Assembly (NCBI GenBank): GCA_033239005.1
Contig: BSQZ01000052.1
Location: 2,221,001-2,285,000, forward strand
DNA from: Lamellibrachia satsuma
Lineage: Eukaryota; Annelida; Polychaeta; Sabellida; Siboglinidae
Direction of reading: 5' to 3'
DNA length: 64,000 nucleotides
Below the pieces are notes generated by a model. It was given only the letters and a program-made list of their open reading frames with translations. It was not told the DNA's origin and did not search any database. Both the position numbers and the translations under genes were made by a program. Positions 21,501-31,735 of this stretch are shown one piece after another. Positions within the stretch are counted from its first letter, which is position 1, and each line of letters begins with the position of its first letter.

Positions 21501-22110
21501 ATGGGTTCGGGCAACGTTGGATCTGTTTTAGTACACGTAGGAACAAATAGCGTCCAGATGGAGGGTACAACTGAAATAGTTAGGAAATACAGGCAGTTAG
21601 TCAGAACGCTAAAGCAGACGCTGTTTGAGCAGATAATTATCTCAGGGATTTTACCAGTAATAGGAAGGAGGGATCAGATATATCGAAATTGCCGGGGGAT
21701 GGCAATTAACATGCTAGTCCAGAAGCTATGTAGGGAAGAGGAAGTTGGATTTGTGGATTTGTGTTGACGTTTTGTTGGGAGGGCTTATATGAACATGAGG
21801 GATGGGCTTCATCTAAGTGGAAAGAGTGCAGCAGTAAACATGACGGATGGGCTTCATCTAAGTGGAAAGAGAGCAGCAGTAAACATGAGGGATGGGCTTC
21901 ATCTAAGTGGAATGAGTGCAGCAGTAAACATGAGGGATGGGCTTCATCTAAGTGGAAAGAGTGCAGCAGTAAACATGAGGGATGGGCTTCATCTAAGTGG
22001 AAAGAGTGCAGCAGTAAACATAGGTAGTAAACATTGTTTACACAAGAAGCGCGGGGGGGTACTTAGAGTTGCCTCAAGCAGGACAAGAGGCCACTAGTAC
22101 AAACAAACCA
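21501..22110 (+). pseudogene. CR1 ORF1 esterase remnant, copy 1
   Basis: The frame from 21501 has the block-III motif VLVHVGTNSV of SGNH hydrolases, then an 'REEEVGFVDLC' stretch and a stop. After a break the frame 21789-22097 has the Asp-x-x-His tail (MRDGLHLSGK), multiplied in tandem. CR1 esterase proteins are thought to act with ORF2 in retrotransposition. The copy-2 partner is at 59233-59720. Confidence 0.75.
21795..22019 (+). repeat. Five 45-bp tandem repeats within CR1 esterase
   Basis: Units start at 21795, 21840, 21885, 21930 and 21975. Each is 45 bp and encodes 15 residues (MRDGLHLSGKSAAVN) in frame, differing by single bases. The paralogue at about 59600 has only one unit, so the array grew after the duplication. 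Confidence 0.95.
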
Positions 22111-22224
22111 GTAACAGAAATAAAATTAGAAAGGGAAGCAGATTGCGATCAGGCTGTTTAGTACAAAATAGTTTACGGTAATTCAACATTAACCATTGGA
22201 TTCGTTTACCGAAGTCCAAACGTA

Positions 22225-23100
22225 AACGAATAGGATCACACAAAAATGGTTACTTCAGTTCAGTGTTTACAAGAGAGGATATTAGTTCATTGCCAGTTCC
22301 AGATGCTAAATTTCAGGACACTAAATCTTACTGTTTAGTGCAGCTAATTGTAACTCCAGAAATGGCAGTTAAAAAAATAAAGGCAATGAAGGATAATAAA
22401 TCACCGGGAATTAATGGATTTCCTCCAAAACTACTACCGGTAATGGAAACAGTAGAACAAATCAGTATACCACTTGCAAGAGTGTTCAACTTGTCGTTAA
22501 AAGAGGTAGTTTTCCTTTTGAATGGAAAGAAGCAAACACCATACCACTATTTAAAACGTGTTCGAGAAATAACTCAAAGAATTATAGACCAGTGAGTTTA
22601 ACGTCAATGATTTGTAAATTATTAGAAAGGTTAATTGAAGACCATATGGTGGACTTCCTTGTTAGGCATAAATTATTACATTCATTTTTACATGGATTCC
22701 TAAAAACGAGGTCTTGCTTAACAAATATGTTGTGTGTTTTTTGTGTGTGAAGAAACCACTAAGTGGATAGACGTGGGATAGCCAGTAGATATTATCTACT
22801 TAGATTTTCAGAAAACTGTTAGCAAAATGCCACATCAAAGAGTAATATTTAAATTAAAGCTCATGGTATCGGGGGTGACATTATTCACTGGATAAAGCAA
22901 TGGCTGACTGACAGAAGACAGCGTGTTGTAGTAGATGGAGAGGTTTCAAACTGGAAATCAGTTTTGATTGGTGTATCCTTAATATCCTTAATATGTTTAA
23001 TATATATCAATGACTTGGACGACAATATAAAAAGCAACGTACTGAAATTTGGGGATGACACAAAGGCGCGCACAATCAGTTTGGATGATTTCTGAAAAAA
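22225..23100 (+). pseudogene. CR1 reverse transcriptase remnant, copy 1
   Basis: The open frame 22263-22595 has MKDNKSPGINGFPPKL and 'LARVFNLSLKE'; the frame then shifts and continues with 'NYRPVSLTSMICKLLERLIE', a weak palm block and 'IYINDLDDNIKSN' near 23000. The FADD box is replaced by GDDT. Most of the endonuclease between esterase and polymerase (about 22120-22225) is missing, and the same gap exists in copy 2, so the deletion is older than the duplication. Confidence 0.75.
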
Positions 23101-24049
23101 ATGTGCAGTTATAATCTCTCGAAAAGGAAATCCCCCTCCGGACGTGCCCACAGTGCACCAAGTACCAACGTGCGCCGCGGTATCTACAGTAAGTGGCAAT
23201 GAGGCAAGTGACACTATCCCGGGTTGAGGACACCACAGATTATCCACCCTGACGTCGCTGTGGTTATCATGAGATAACAGAGTCGGTTGTCAACAGAACC
23301 TCTTGGCAACTGTTTGCAAGTTGATCGGTAATGAGAATGTAGGCCTAGGGCAGGGTGGGGCAAGACACCGCTGTGAGGTTAACACCTACTCCCTAAATAT
23401 TACAAACGGACGTGCACATAACAACGTCTTAGTGTGTAAGCTGTTGCTGACGCCAATCGAATGCATTGGGTGAACGCACGAGGAGACAGAAAACATGTCT
23501 ATGGACATGGCATGTTGCACTCTATTTTTAGTAACCAATACAATATGTAACTTTGTTTATAAAGGAATAAAGAATAAGTAGAAAATCTGGTAAAAGATGG
23601 CAATGCATACTGTTTCTATGTATCACACATGCAGTATACCAAATACGGGCGATATTTGACATTTACGTGTAACTTCATATGTTTTTAACATATCATACCT
23701 GAGGCAAAACGCCCACCAGGTAAAGGGACAAAACGCCACTTGAAGGCGTTTTGCCCCTTGTACGTCATGTCTTAAAATTCTTTTATACAAATAGTTTATA
23801 ATAATTATTTTATTTACACGGACACGGTTTGAATTTACAAAATATAGACTGAAAGGGGCAACTATGGAAGTGAGCTGCTGACCAAAGCCTTGCAAGCTAT
23901 CCAGGATGATGTACCCGTGATACGTGCCAGCTAGAAGTTTGCTGTGCCTGCTCATACACTTCGTAGGCACAGGGACAGCGCAATATTCCAGCCAGGAGTC
24001 GTGCAATTAGGCCACAAGCAGCCTGTAGTACCCACAGCAATTGAAACGG

Positions 24050-24725
24050 TAATATGCAAACACGTATGGTTCTTGGAGAAGAGAAAGCGTTATATGGTGT
24101 ACCGACTTTTGATGTGATACGTCTCTTGTTCGAGGTGGTGGAAAGGAAAGGTATTTGTCACCCTTTCTCCAAGGAAAGGAAGATGGCAAGAACGGACTGG
24201 TTACATGGGTTCTTTTCTCGTCACCCAAGCCTTAGCACAAGGACACCACAGGGAACGAATATGGCACGCGAAGCGGCGTTCAACAAAAATAAAGTTCAAC
24301 ATTTCTGTCATGTATACACATGAAAGACGCACCCCTTCACACCTGCCCGAGTGTGGAATAAAGACGAAACCGACATAGCAAACGTACAGAAGCCTGGTAA
24401 TATTGTGGCCACCAAATTTGTGCGGCAAGTGGGAAAGATGACCAGTGGAGAAGGCGGGACCACTGTCACAGCGATATGTATCATGGGTGCGGCAGGTGCA
24501 TGCCTCCCCCAAGTTCATATCCCCTCGCAAGCGGGTGGTAGCAGCACTATTGCACGGAGCGCCGCCACAATCAGTCGGCTATGCGAGCCCAAATGGTTGG
24601 GGTTTTGCGGCTGCGGCTGTCATAGATGAGACGCAACCACCCAACCCGTCAACCCGAGTCACCGACGATGAACTCCCACCAACTGCCGCTGCCTCAACTA
24701 GAGTCACAAAGACAGACAGCTGAAG
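24050..24725 (+). pseudogene. Pogo/Tigger-like transposase, N-terminal and early DDE part
   Basis: The frame at 24054-24323 encodes LYGVPTFDVIRLLFEVVERK and 'HPFSKERKMARTDWLHGFFS' then 'RHPSLSTRTPQGTN', the CENP-B-type helix-turn-helix DNA-binding region of pogo transposases. The next frame (24351-) has the DDE entry 'RVWNKDETDIANVQKPGNIV' with the first catalytic Asp, and 'GGTTVTAICIMGAAG'; a further shift gives 'GAPPQSVGYASPNGW'. At least two shifts and early truncation make it dead. The C-terminal half survives only in copy 2 (60560-61520). Confidence 0.65.
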
Positions 24726-24764
24726 GCAATGAACTCTCACCAACCACCGGCCCGTCAACTACAG

Positions 24765-25158
24765 CTTAAGTAAAAATCTTTGATGTAGCACTTTATCGAA
24801 AGCTTTCTGAAAATCTAAGTAAACAACATCCACTGGTGACCCGTCATCTACTCACTTTGTAATTTCTTCAAAAAAAAAACATAAGCGATTAGTTAGACAT
24901 GACCTTGCTTTTAGGAACCCATGTTGAGATGTATTTACCATGTGGTCTCTAATTAATGTTTCTAGTAATTTACATACAACTGATGTTAAACTCACTGGTC
25001 TGTAATTTTCTGGCTTGTTCCTCGATCCCTTCTTAAATAGCGGTGTAATGTTTGCCTCTTTCCATTCTGAAGGAACTATTCCTTCTTCTAGTGACAAGTT
25101 AAACAATTTTGCAAGTGGTGTACTAATTTGCTCAACAATTTCTTTAAGCCGTTTTGGT
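24765..25158 (-). pseudogene. CR1 reverse transcriptase fragment
   Basis: Minus strand; almost identical to about 290-665 of this window (FNLSLEEGIVPSEWKEANIT, 'KKGSRNKPENYRPVSL', 'HMVNTSQHGFL'). It lies inside the pogo remnant, is absent from copy 2, and is thus a late insertion. The 3' part is cut. Confidence 0.8.
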
Positions 25159-25159
25159 G

Positions 25160-26073
25160 TTGTTTTACATGGTCTCGTGTAGCTATCTTAACACAAAGAA
25201 TATCCCCATTGTGAATATAATTGTTACCACTTGTTTGTGTTAGGTCTAAGATTGTGGATATCAGTTTGTTTTATGCAATCCTTTCTGTTTTGTTCATATT
25301 TTTTAACACATCTGATATCCTCCAGGTGAATTTAGTTGTTACACAGTGGGTGGGCATAGTATAAGATTATGGTTGTCAGTTTGTTTTGAACAGTATTTTA
25401 CATTTTGTTAAAATTTTAACACATCTAATATCCAAGTGAATGTAATTTCGCACATCGTTTGTGGATGGCTTAAAATTGCATTAAGGTCATTAGTTTGTTT
25501 TTAAAATAGTTTCTATGTTGTTCGTATTTCAATAGCAACCACGTATTTCAATAAAAACATTCGTTAAAATATGTCAATGATTTCTCATTGTTTTATCAAA
25601 TGTAATCCAAAGCTTGAATCGCCAATGGTAGGCACTTTATCCCATCTGGAATGGCGTTTTGCCTCGCCCTGTTTAATATTTTAATCTTGAAATCACGGCG
25701 AATAAAATTTACAAAGCAACTTAATGTGATGTAGACATTATAATGCTAAGATAAAAGAAAAGCTATAATCAATAGGGCTTAACTTCTGACATCATACTGC
25801 ATAAATATGAGGTGTCTTGCTTAATATGGGCATATTGCCCCACCCTACCCTATATGTACAACCGGATTAATAAACAAACTACATTATGTCTATCGGGTCA
25901 ACGATACGCAATATCAATGTTTAACATTGATTAAAAACTGGTGCTACCACACAAATGAGAACTAATGTCACTCAATGAATACACTTACAATAACAACAGT
26001 ATGTTTTACAAACAACATATTTACATCATCGTTTCGGTGACTGACGTTGTCGTTATCATTGAACACGAGTGCG
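25160..26073. other. 3' flank of the TLR gene, with pogo right end
   Basis: Collinear with 61592-62475. It holds the right half of the pogo element and its TIR. No gene or clear polyadenylation signal for the minus-strand TLR was found. Confidence 0.4.
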
Positions 26074-28761
26074 TCACTCTGAGACCAGCACTGGGTTGTA
26101 AATACACGGAGCGAGTCTGTAGAGCAACATGTCGGAGTCGGTGGTCGGCAGGAGAGTGTCGTGAAGGCGCTGCCAGAAGAGAGACTGAGCACACTCGCCG
26201 TCTCCCCGCTCGATCAGCGTGCAGCGTGTGCGCGGACCCAGCAGTGCACGCAGCGTGCGGTTCATCGATGCATGCGCTATGGGCTTAATGTAAAGCAGGA
26301 TCAACGACTTCTGGTCTCGTTGAAGCGCCATGTTTAGTGCAAAGTCGCACCAGTGGTCGTCACAGAAGTCTTGTGTCAGCACGAGCAACACGTACCTGCT
26401 GGTCTCCAGTGATTGCACGATGTTTTCTGCGATGGGAAAGCCAGCCAGCGAATCTCGCTCATACACGAACATTGACAAAGCCCAATCAGTCTCCACTTGG
26501 TCAATAAGTTCGTGTGCCACCCAGTCCAAGTCGGCATTGGCATACACGACACAGACGTCATGTCGGTACTGACCGGCGTCGTCTCTAGACGGACCGCCAT
26601 GCCACCAACGACGCTTCATTGAGTAGTAGTACCAGCGCATGCGCCAACGATTGACGTAGAGGAAAAGCAGCAGCATCAGCGAGCAGAAGCCGACACTTCC
26701 GGCCACTATAAACACAATGAGCAGACTGACACCAGGGGTTGCTGTAGCACATGACGCCTCCATATCCGCTAGTGATACGCTCACGACACGTAGTTCGTGA
26801 TTCTCAGCGCACGTCAACGTGTCTCTGGCCACGACACGTACGTTTGTCGTCCGCAACCAACGCAAGAACCCGAGCGACGCGCAGGCATTACACGACAGAG
26901 GATTACCGCTGATGTCCAGAGAGAAGTTGACTCGCTCCGACAGTTCGTCTAACGTATCTCGAAGGTCTTTCGACACAGACGCCATTTGATTTCTGGACAA
27001 ATTCAACGATTGAAGCGAAGTGAGGCGAGAGAGATTCAGAGAAAGCTGCCACTTAAACAGATTATCGTTCAACTTCAGTACGCGATTTTTTGTCAAATTG
27101 ACAAAGGCGTTTTGATTGATCATACGAAAAAAATTATGCGAGAGATCAAGTTCTTCAAGTGACATTAGGTGATTGAAGACGCGGCTGTAGACGGCTGTCG
27201 TTTGCGTTTGATTTTGATTAACCACAGTGTCACCCAGTTTGTTATCAGATAAGTTGAGGAATCGAAGACTTTCTAAATATATAAAGGCGTTTGCCGATAT
27301 ATGCTGAATGATTCCGTGACTCATGTCTAGTGTTTGAAGTTGTCCCAAACCCTTCAGTGGTCCAGAAAGTGATTTAATGGCCTTCGAGTTGGACATGTTG
27401 ATGTAAACAACGTTGGTTTCGGTGTAAAATGTAAGCGGATCTAAATCGTAGCCTGTGGATGAGAGTGACACATGATCGACAAAGACGTATCGTAGTGATG
27501 GCATAATGTAGATCGCATCCTCACGATGGGCTGATGTAGCATTGGTCTTCTGTTCCGTTGATCTGTTGTTAAATATTAATGACATAGGTCGACGGAATAT
27601 GTCATCAAATGCAACGTTATCAACTGTTCTGTATGTTACTCTGAAGTCTTCAGGTAGGCCGCCATAGTACGATACATCGACCGCCATCAACTGGGGCGGA
27701 AATGATCTGAGCACCTCAGCATTTTTGATACCGTGTGTCATAAAAAACACAATGTTGTTGAAACCAAAATTCAGCCATCGAACATTTGGCAGGCATTTCC
27801 CAAAGTACTTAACATCAATTGCGATTATGTTATTTTGACGAACAGACAATCGCCTAAGCCTCTTCGCAAATGGCGTATCACAAACGTCCATAAAGTTCAA
27901 TACATTCGCTCGGCCGCCACGTTCTACGTCATCCATGACTAACGAATCAATTCCCGAATTCTCCGTCGCCCATACCGCTCTAATCAATGTCTTATAACCA
28001 ATAGGATTGCTACACGCCATGTTTAGATTTCTTAGATTCGGCAAATTCGAAAACGACCCAAGCTCGACCTGCCTGAGTTTCGAATTTCGCAAAGATAGCG
28101 TACTGATATTAGTGTCACGCAAAGCCCGAAACGTGGCAGCCGTGATATTTATCATGTCTCCGCGGCGAAGATCTAAGATCTGTAGGTTCTTGAAGCGCGC
28201 AATGTCTGACGGGATATCGACGTGACGAATGCTGGAAATGTGCAACTCTGTCAAAGTTTGCAGCACGGACAGTGATTGGAATGGATACTCAGTAACGACT
28301 GTTTCGTCTGACATCTTATTTTGCGTAACTTTCAAAACTTTGAGAGAGCGCAGTGGACGATATAGACGCTGTGGAAAACATGCGTTGCTTATGCACAGGG
28401 AATTGTGGCTGATGTCGAGATACTGAAGAGATCCCTGAGCACTAAACGTGTCCGGTGCGATTTGGTTCGACTGTATTTTGTTTTCACACAAGTCTAAATG
28501 TCTCAGTTCTGTCAGATTGCTGAAAGCCTTCTGTTCCAGTTTACTGATATCGTTGTTGTTCAGTAAAAGTGTCGTCGTGTGAACCGGGAGGTCAAGCGGC
28601 ACTGTCGTCAGTTGTCTGTGACTGCAGTTCACGTGGCGACCTTGGGCCCAAGACGCGTCCTTGGTGACGTGGCATAGAACTGTCAAGGTCGCACCTACAC
28701 TTCCGAAAAATGCCAAGTATAAACAGAAGCCACGACAGATGATGTCGACGTTCATCTTCAT
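26074..28761 (-). CDS. Toll-like receptor (LRR-TM-TIR), complete
   Basis: An 895-residue type I membrane receptor that senses microbial or endogenous ligands and signals through TIR adaptors; ligand unknown. Residues 1-24 are a signal peptide (FCLYLAFFGSVGA). An N-terminal cysteine cap follows, then leucine-rich repeats to about 615 (for example LRHLDLCENKI, LQYLDISHNSL). A single C-terminal cap is at about 620-671 (NPLSCNACASL ... CAENHEL ... SC), the transmembrane helix at about 677-703, and the TIR domain at about 734-880. TIR box 1 is HDVCVVYANADLDW, box 2 RDSLAGFPIAENI, box 3 FW at 862-863. The usual box-2 Pro is Ala (773). The coding region has no intron; a good splice acceptor (TTTTCTCTTCAG) ends 18 bp upstream of the ATG, implying a 5'UTR intron. 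The start codon chosen gives the signal peptide. Confidence 0.95.
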   Translation of the reverse strand: MKMNVDIICRGFCLYLAFFGSVGATLTVLCHVTKDASWAQGRHVNCSHRQLTTVPLDLPVHTTTLLLNNNDISKLEQKAFSNLTELRHLDLCENKIQSNQIAPDTFSAQGSLQYLDISHNSLCISNACFPQRLYRPLRSLKVLKVTQNKMSDETVVTEYPFQSLSVLQTLTELHISSIRHVDIPSDIARFKNLQILDLRRGDMINITAATFRALRDTNISTLSLRNSKLRQVELGSFSNLPNLRNLNMACSNPIGYKTLIRAVWATENSGIDSLVMDDVERGGRANVLNFMDVCDTPFAKRLRRLSVRQNNIIAIDVKYFGKCLPNVRWLNFGFNNIVFFMTHGIKNAEVLRSFPPQLMAVDVSYYGGLPEDFRVTYRTVDNVAFDDIFRRPMSLIFNNRSTEQKTNATSAHREDAIYIMPSLRYVFVDHVSLSSTGYDLDPLTFYTETNVVYINMSNSKAIKSLSGPLKGLGQLQTLDMSHGIIQHISANAFIYLESLRFLNLSDNKLGDTVVNQNQTQTTAVYSRVFNHLMSLEELDLSHNFFRMINQNAFVNLTKNRVLKLNDNLFKWQLSLNLSRLTSLQSLNLSRNQMASVSKDLRDTLDELSERVNFSLDISGNPLSCNACASLGFLRWLRTTNVRVVARDTLTCAENHELRVVSVSLADMEASCATATPGVSLLIVFIVAGSVGFCSLMLLLFLYVNRWRMRWYYYSMKRRWWHGGPSRDDAGQYRHDVCVVYANADLDWVAHELIDQVETDWALSMFVYERDSLAGFPIAENIVQSLETSRYVLLVLTQDFCDDHWCDFALNMALQRDQKSLILLYIKPIAHASMNRTLRALLGPRTRCTLIERGDGECAQSLFWQRLHDTLLPTTDSDMLLYRLAPCIYNPVLVSE

Positions 28762-29421
28762 AGCTGCTTCGTCTGTCCGCTGAAGAGAAAATAGGCTTTC
28801 GTAAATCGTTGTGTATTACAAACGTAATGCGGTAAAGAATAATCACAATTATAGGTGTCCAAAACTGATGCATCTAACTTAAATTTCAGTTCACTCCTCT
28901 GTATGAATGAGTGGTGCACATGTGAAATAATTGTGATCAAGCAGTAATTGCAGCGTTGCTGAATTCTTCCCAGAGAAGTTTTGTTGAAATTAACAGGGCT
29001 GCCATGGAGTGAGATGTAAAGAACTTTGAACGGTCTTACGGACTGGATACCGCGCTATACAAGAAGGTGCCTTTACATTTTACCTGTTCGTCATACAGCT
29101 GAGGGAAACTAAAGGTCCTATATGCCGTTATTAGACGCATCAAAGTGACTTAGGTCCTGTGTGCCTTTGTAAGAAAGTGACATCTGTTACAACGAAATGA
29201 AGTTGAGTAATGGTGGCCGTGCAAAGAAATGACAGTATCAGTATGGTCCTTTTCTATTGACACAAAGAGCGTTGCATTGGCATGCAATAATTCTACGCAC
29301 CTTAGTTTTACAGCATTTATTGTGAACAAATCGACCACTGACACGGTGGGACCCCCGTGATTTATAGCCATGTTATTTACCGACAGTGCAAGAACGTCAA
29401 GCAGAAAAAACTGCTGTACGA
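28762..29421. other. 5' flank of TLR copy 1
   Basis: Minus-strand promoter and 5'UTR side of the TLR gene. The acceptor AG lies at 28780-28781 on the minus strand. No TATA box could be assigned and no other gene is seen. Confidence 0.4.
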
Positions 29422-29431
29422 CTATCTTCGC

Positions 29432-29642
29432 CATTTGTGAGTGAGTGAATGAGTGAGTGAGTGAGTGAGTGAGTTTGTGTGCGTGAGTGTGTGTGTGTGT
29501 GTGTGTGAGTGAGTGAGTGAATGAGTGAGTGACTGAGTGAGTGAGTGAGTGAGTGAGTTAGAGAGTGAGTGAGTTAGTGAGTGAGTGAGTGATTGAGTGA
29601 GTGAGTGAGTGAGTGAGTGAGTGAGTGAGTGAGTGAGTGCGT
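29432..29642. repeat. (GAGT)n microsatellite with a GT core
   Basis: A GAGT/GTGA tetranucleotide array over about 210 bp, with a (GT)n block at 29485-29507. Any open frames through it are repeat artefacts. Confidence 0.95.
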
Positions 29643-30439
29643 GCATGCCTGCATAATCTATGACAGACGGTTTGGAAAACCAAGGACGTATATCAGTCGA
29701 TTCGTATGAATTGGCAATATAACGAAATGTTGAACACAGGCTTGGCGTATGTTGTTACATCAAACGGTCCCTAACACAACAGTCCATCTTTTTTACACTA
29801 ACGTTAAATAATATCATTTAATTTTGCCAAAAAATAATTATAATATAATGTAATTATGTTTAGCAATTTAATGTGTATGCTATGCATATTTGTTATTACA
29901 TAACACTGAGCTGTTGCACTCCTGTGTGAAATTGCGGTAAATGATATGCTTAGTTTTTTTAAAACAAACCGTCCATATCTGACATCTCTCTCCATTTGGA
30001 CGCTGTAATTGATTTTTTCAGAGCAATGTAAGTGTAGTTTATATGGCTTTGTATATGACCATTTTAATTGTGATTTCAACATAACCCAGCCACGGCATCA
30101 CATATGAATGAATACATCTAAAAGTAACTGTACATGAACTCTTATTTGTTTTAAATAACGTAGTTGTGCTCAACCTATTGCAATTGACACTTAACGTAGC
30201 ATTGTAATTTATTTTTGAAGCGCTGTAGTTGTAACTGTAATTGATCTTTTCCACACAATGTAACTGTAATTGCATACCCGTCCTCGGGGGGTTAGAACGA
30301 ACCCCCCATTTTTTATAGAATTTTTTATTATAACATCGTTTAAAAATCATCCAAGAAATCCCGGCTGATTGTCTGTGCCCGAGCGCTCTTTTCAAAACCC
30401 GTAAGACGGGCCTGAAAAAAGACTGGAGGGACAGAAGAA
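29643..30439. other. AT-rich spacer with TGTAACTGTAATTG repeats
   Basis: The motif GTAACTGTAATTG and variants recur at about 30000-30270, resembling hAT subterminal repeats. No coding region was seen. Confidence 0.4.
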
Positions 30440-31211
30440 TATGGCCCTGAAATTCATAGACCTTGAAAGTTCCGAGAGAGATGGGCATAGCCACGATGAG
30501 GTGGATGGGTATCCGAGTGGCGGAGGTGATGATGGTCGAAGACACATATGAAGAGACAAAGGTAAAATTAGTGTGCAGACCGGAAATATCGGAAGAATTC
30601 AGGGTGGACATCTGCCTGAGACAGAGAAGTGCCATAAGGCCATTGTTAGTCATCATAGTAGTAAAGATGATCAGCAGGAAAGCGAGTACGAGATACATTC
30701 TCCGCAAGTTGATATACGCAGATGATCTGGCAGTAGTAGCGGACAGTGAGGCAGACCTTCAAGAACGGTTGGTTGAGTGGAAGAGAATCTTTGGCAGACA
30801 TGATTTGAGAGGAAGTCTAGAAAAAAGGTGCTGAGCTCCTGCATAACACCAGCATACCTATACGACCTAGAGACCATGGCAATGACAGAAAAACAACTGG
30901 AGGAACTGCAATTTTGCGAGAATCAGAAGAATTGCGGGAGTGAAAAGAATAGATAAGCAAAGAATGGAGGAGCTGACGGAAGAGCCGGCTAAGTCGGGCT
31001 GGACATGTGGAAAGAATGGAAGGGGTACGGTTGGCGACGGGAACGGATGGGTAGAAGGAGAAGAGGAAGGCCGAGACTGAGATGGGAGGACTGCATCAAG
31101 AAACATTCGGCGAGAGTGGAATGGCAGTGGAGAATGAGGGCGAGGGATAGAGGGGAGTGGAAACTGTTTGTGGAGACTACATGGATAAAGAGAGCAACAA
31201 GAGACAGATAG
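30440..31211 (+). pseudogene. LINE reverse transcriptase C-terminal half
   Basis: Plus-strand frames give 'MRWMGIRVAEVMMVEDTYEE', 'EFRVDICLRQRSAIRPLL' (GLRQGSxLSPLL motif), then 'KLIYADDLAVVADSEADLQE' with the catalytic YADD box intact, then 'RRIAGVKRIDKQRMEEL' and the tail 'RRRGRPRLRWEDCIK'. Two or three shifts separate them. The tail motif is common in RTE-like and related LINEs. Unique to the spacer between the duplicated blocks. Confidence 0.75.
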
Positions 31212-31735
31212 ACATACATATGTTTTTACTAGGCCCGACTACTTATTACTAAACAAGTGAGTATGTACATGCAAGTATAAGTAGTTAAAGTATAAATATA
31301 ACACAAATATCAAATAAGGGGCCAGGAGACGCCCATTAAGGCTAAGGATATATATTATTATACAATTATTATTATTATTATTATTACATGACACAATAAA
31401 TGATTTGGTGTGGCTGGTTCATTGTACAAAAAGTGTTATTACACAATCATTCTTATTGGCATATATAACAGTATGTGATATTACATAGCGATATACACGT
31501 TTGCAAATAATAATTTTTGCTATAGCTTGCAAAACCAGGTAGATTGAGAGTGTATGTTTTGCATTTCAATACATCAGGTGCATTAATTATCGTGTGTGGC
31601 AAAGTGTATCTAAGATTACGGTTTTAATCAAATGATGAGTGTTGAAGGTACACAGGTAGTTTATTATGTGTGAATTTATATATATATATATATATACATA
31701 TATTCGGTTAATTCAAGAGCAGTAAATTCAGTTGA
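31212..31735. other. AT-rich spacer
   Basis: Contains an (ATT)n run near 31365-31385 and a (TA)n run at 31677-31698. No gene was seen. Confidence 0.4.

Larger units (their letters stand above)
23346..25854 (+). mobile_element. Pogo/Tigger-like DNA transposon remnant, copy 1
   Basis: The left end TAGGGCAGGGTGGGGCAAG (23346) and the inverted right end (25835-25854, complement of TATAGGGTAGGGTGGGGCAA) form terminal inverted repeats next to TA. Internal GGCAAAACGCC-type inverted motifs occur at 23703-23757 and 25655-25675. The left half with N-terminal transposase is kept here; the C-terminal coding part was replaced by a CR1 fragment at 24765-25158. Confidence 0.6.
8936..28761. repeat. Segmental duplication, copy 1 (ends with TLR gene)
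   Basis: Collinear with 33789-64000. Matching blocks seen by eye: 8936-10160 with 33789-34530; 10310-11045 with 34700-35360; 11050-11780 with 44105-44730; 11800-12712 with 45270-46100 plus 51141-51265; 12713-13450 with 51266-51990; 14340-15310 with 52650-54160; 17400-17660 with 54790-55090; 18020-19560 with 55145-57095; 20860-23128 with 58700-60560; 25160-28761 with 61592-64000. Order and orientation are the same throughout. The copy may extend beyond 28761, since the partner runs off the window. Confidence 0.85.

Noticed and set aside
29422..29646. Open frame with Leu-Thr-His-Ser repeats
   Set aside because: Pure translation of the GAGT microsatellite.
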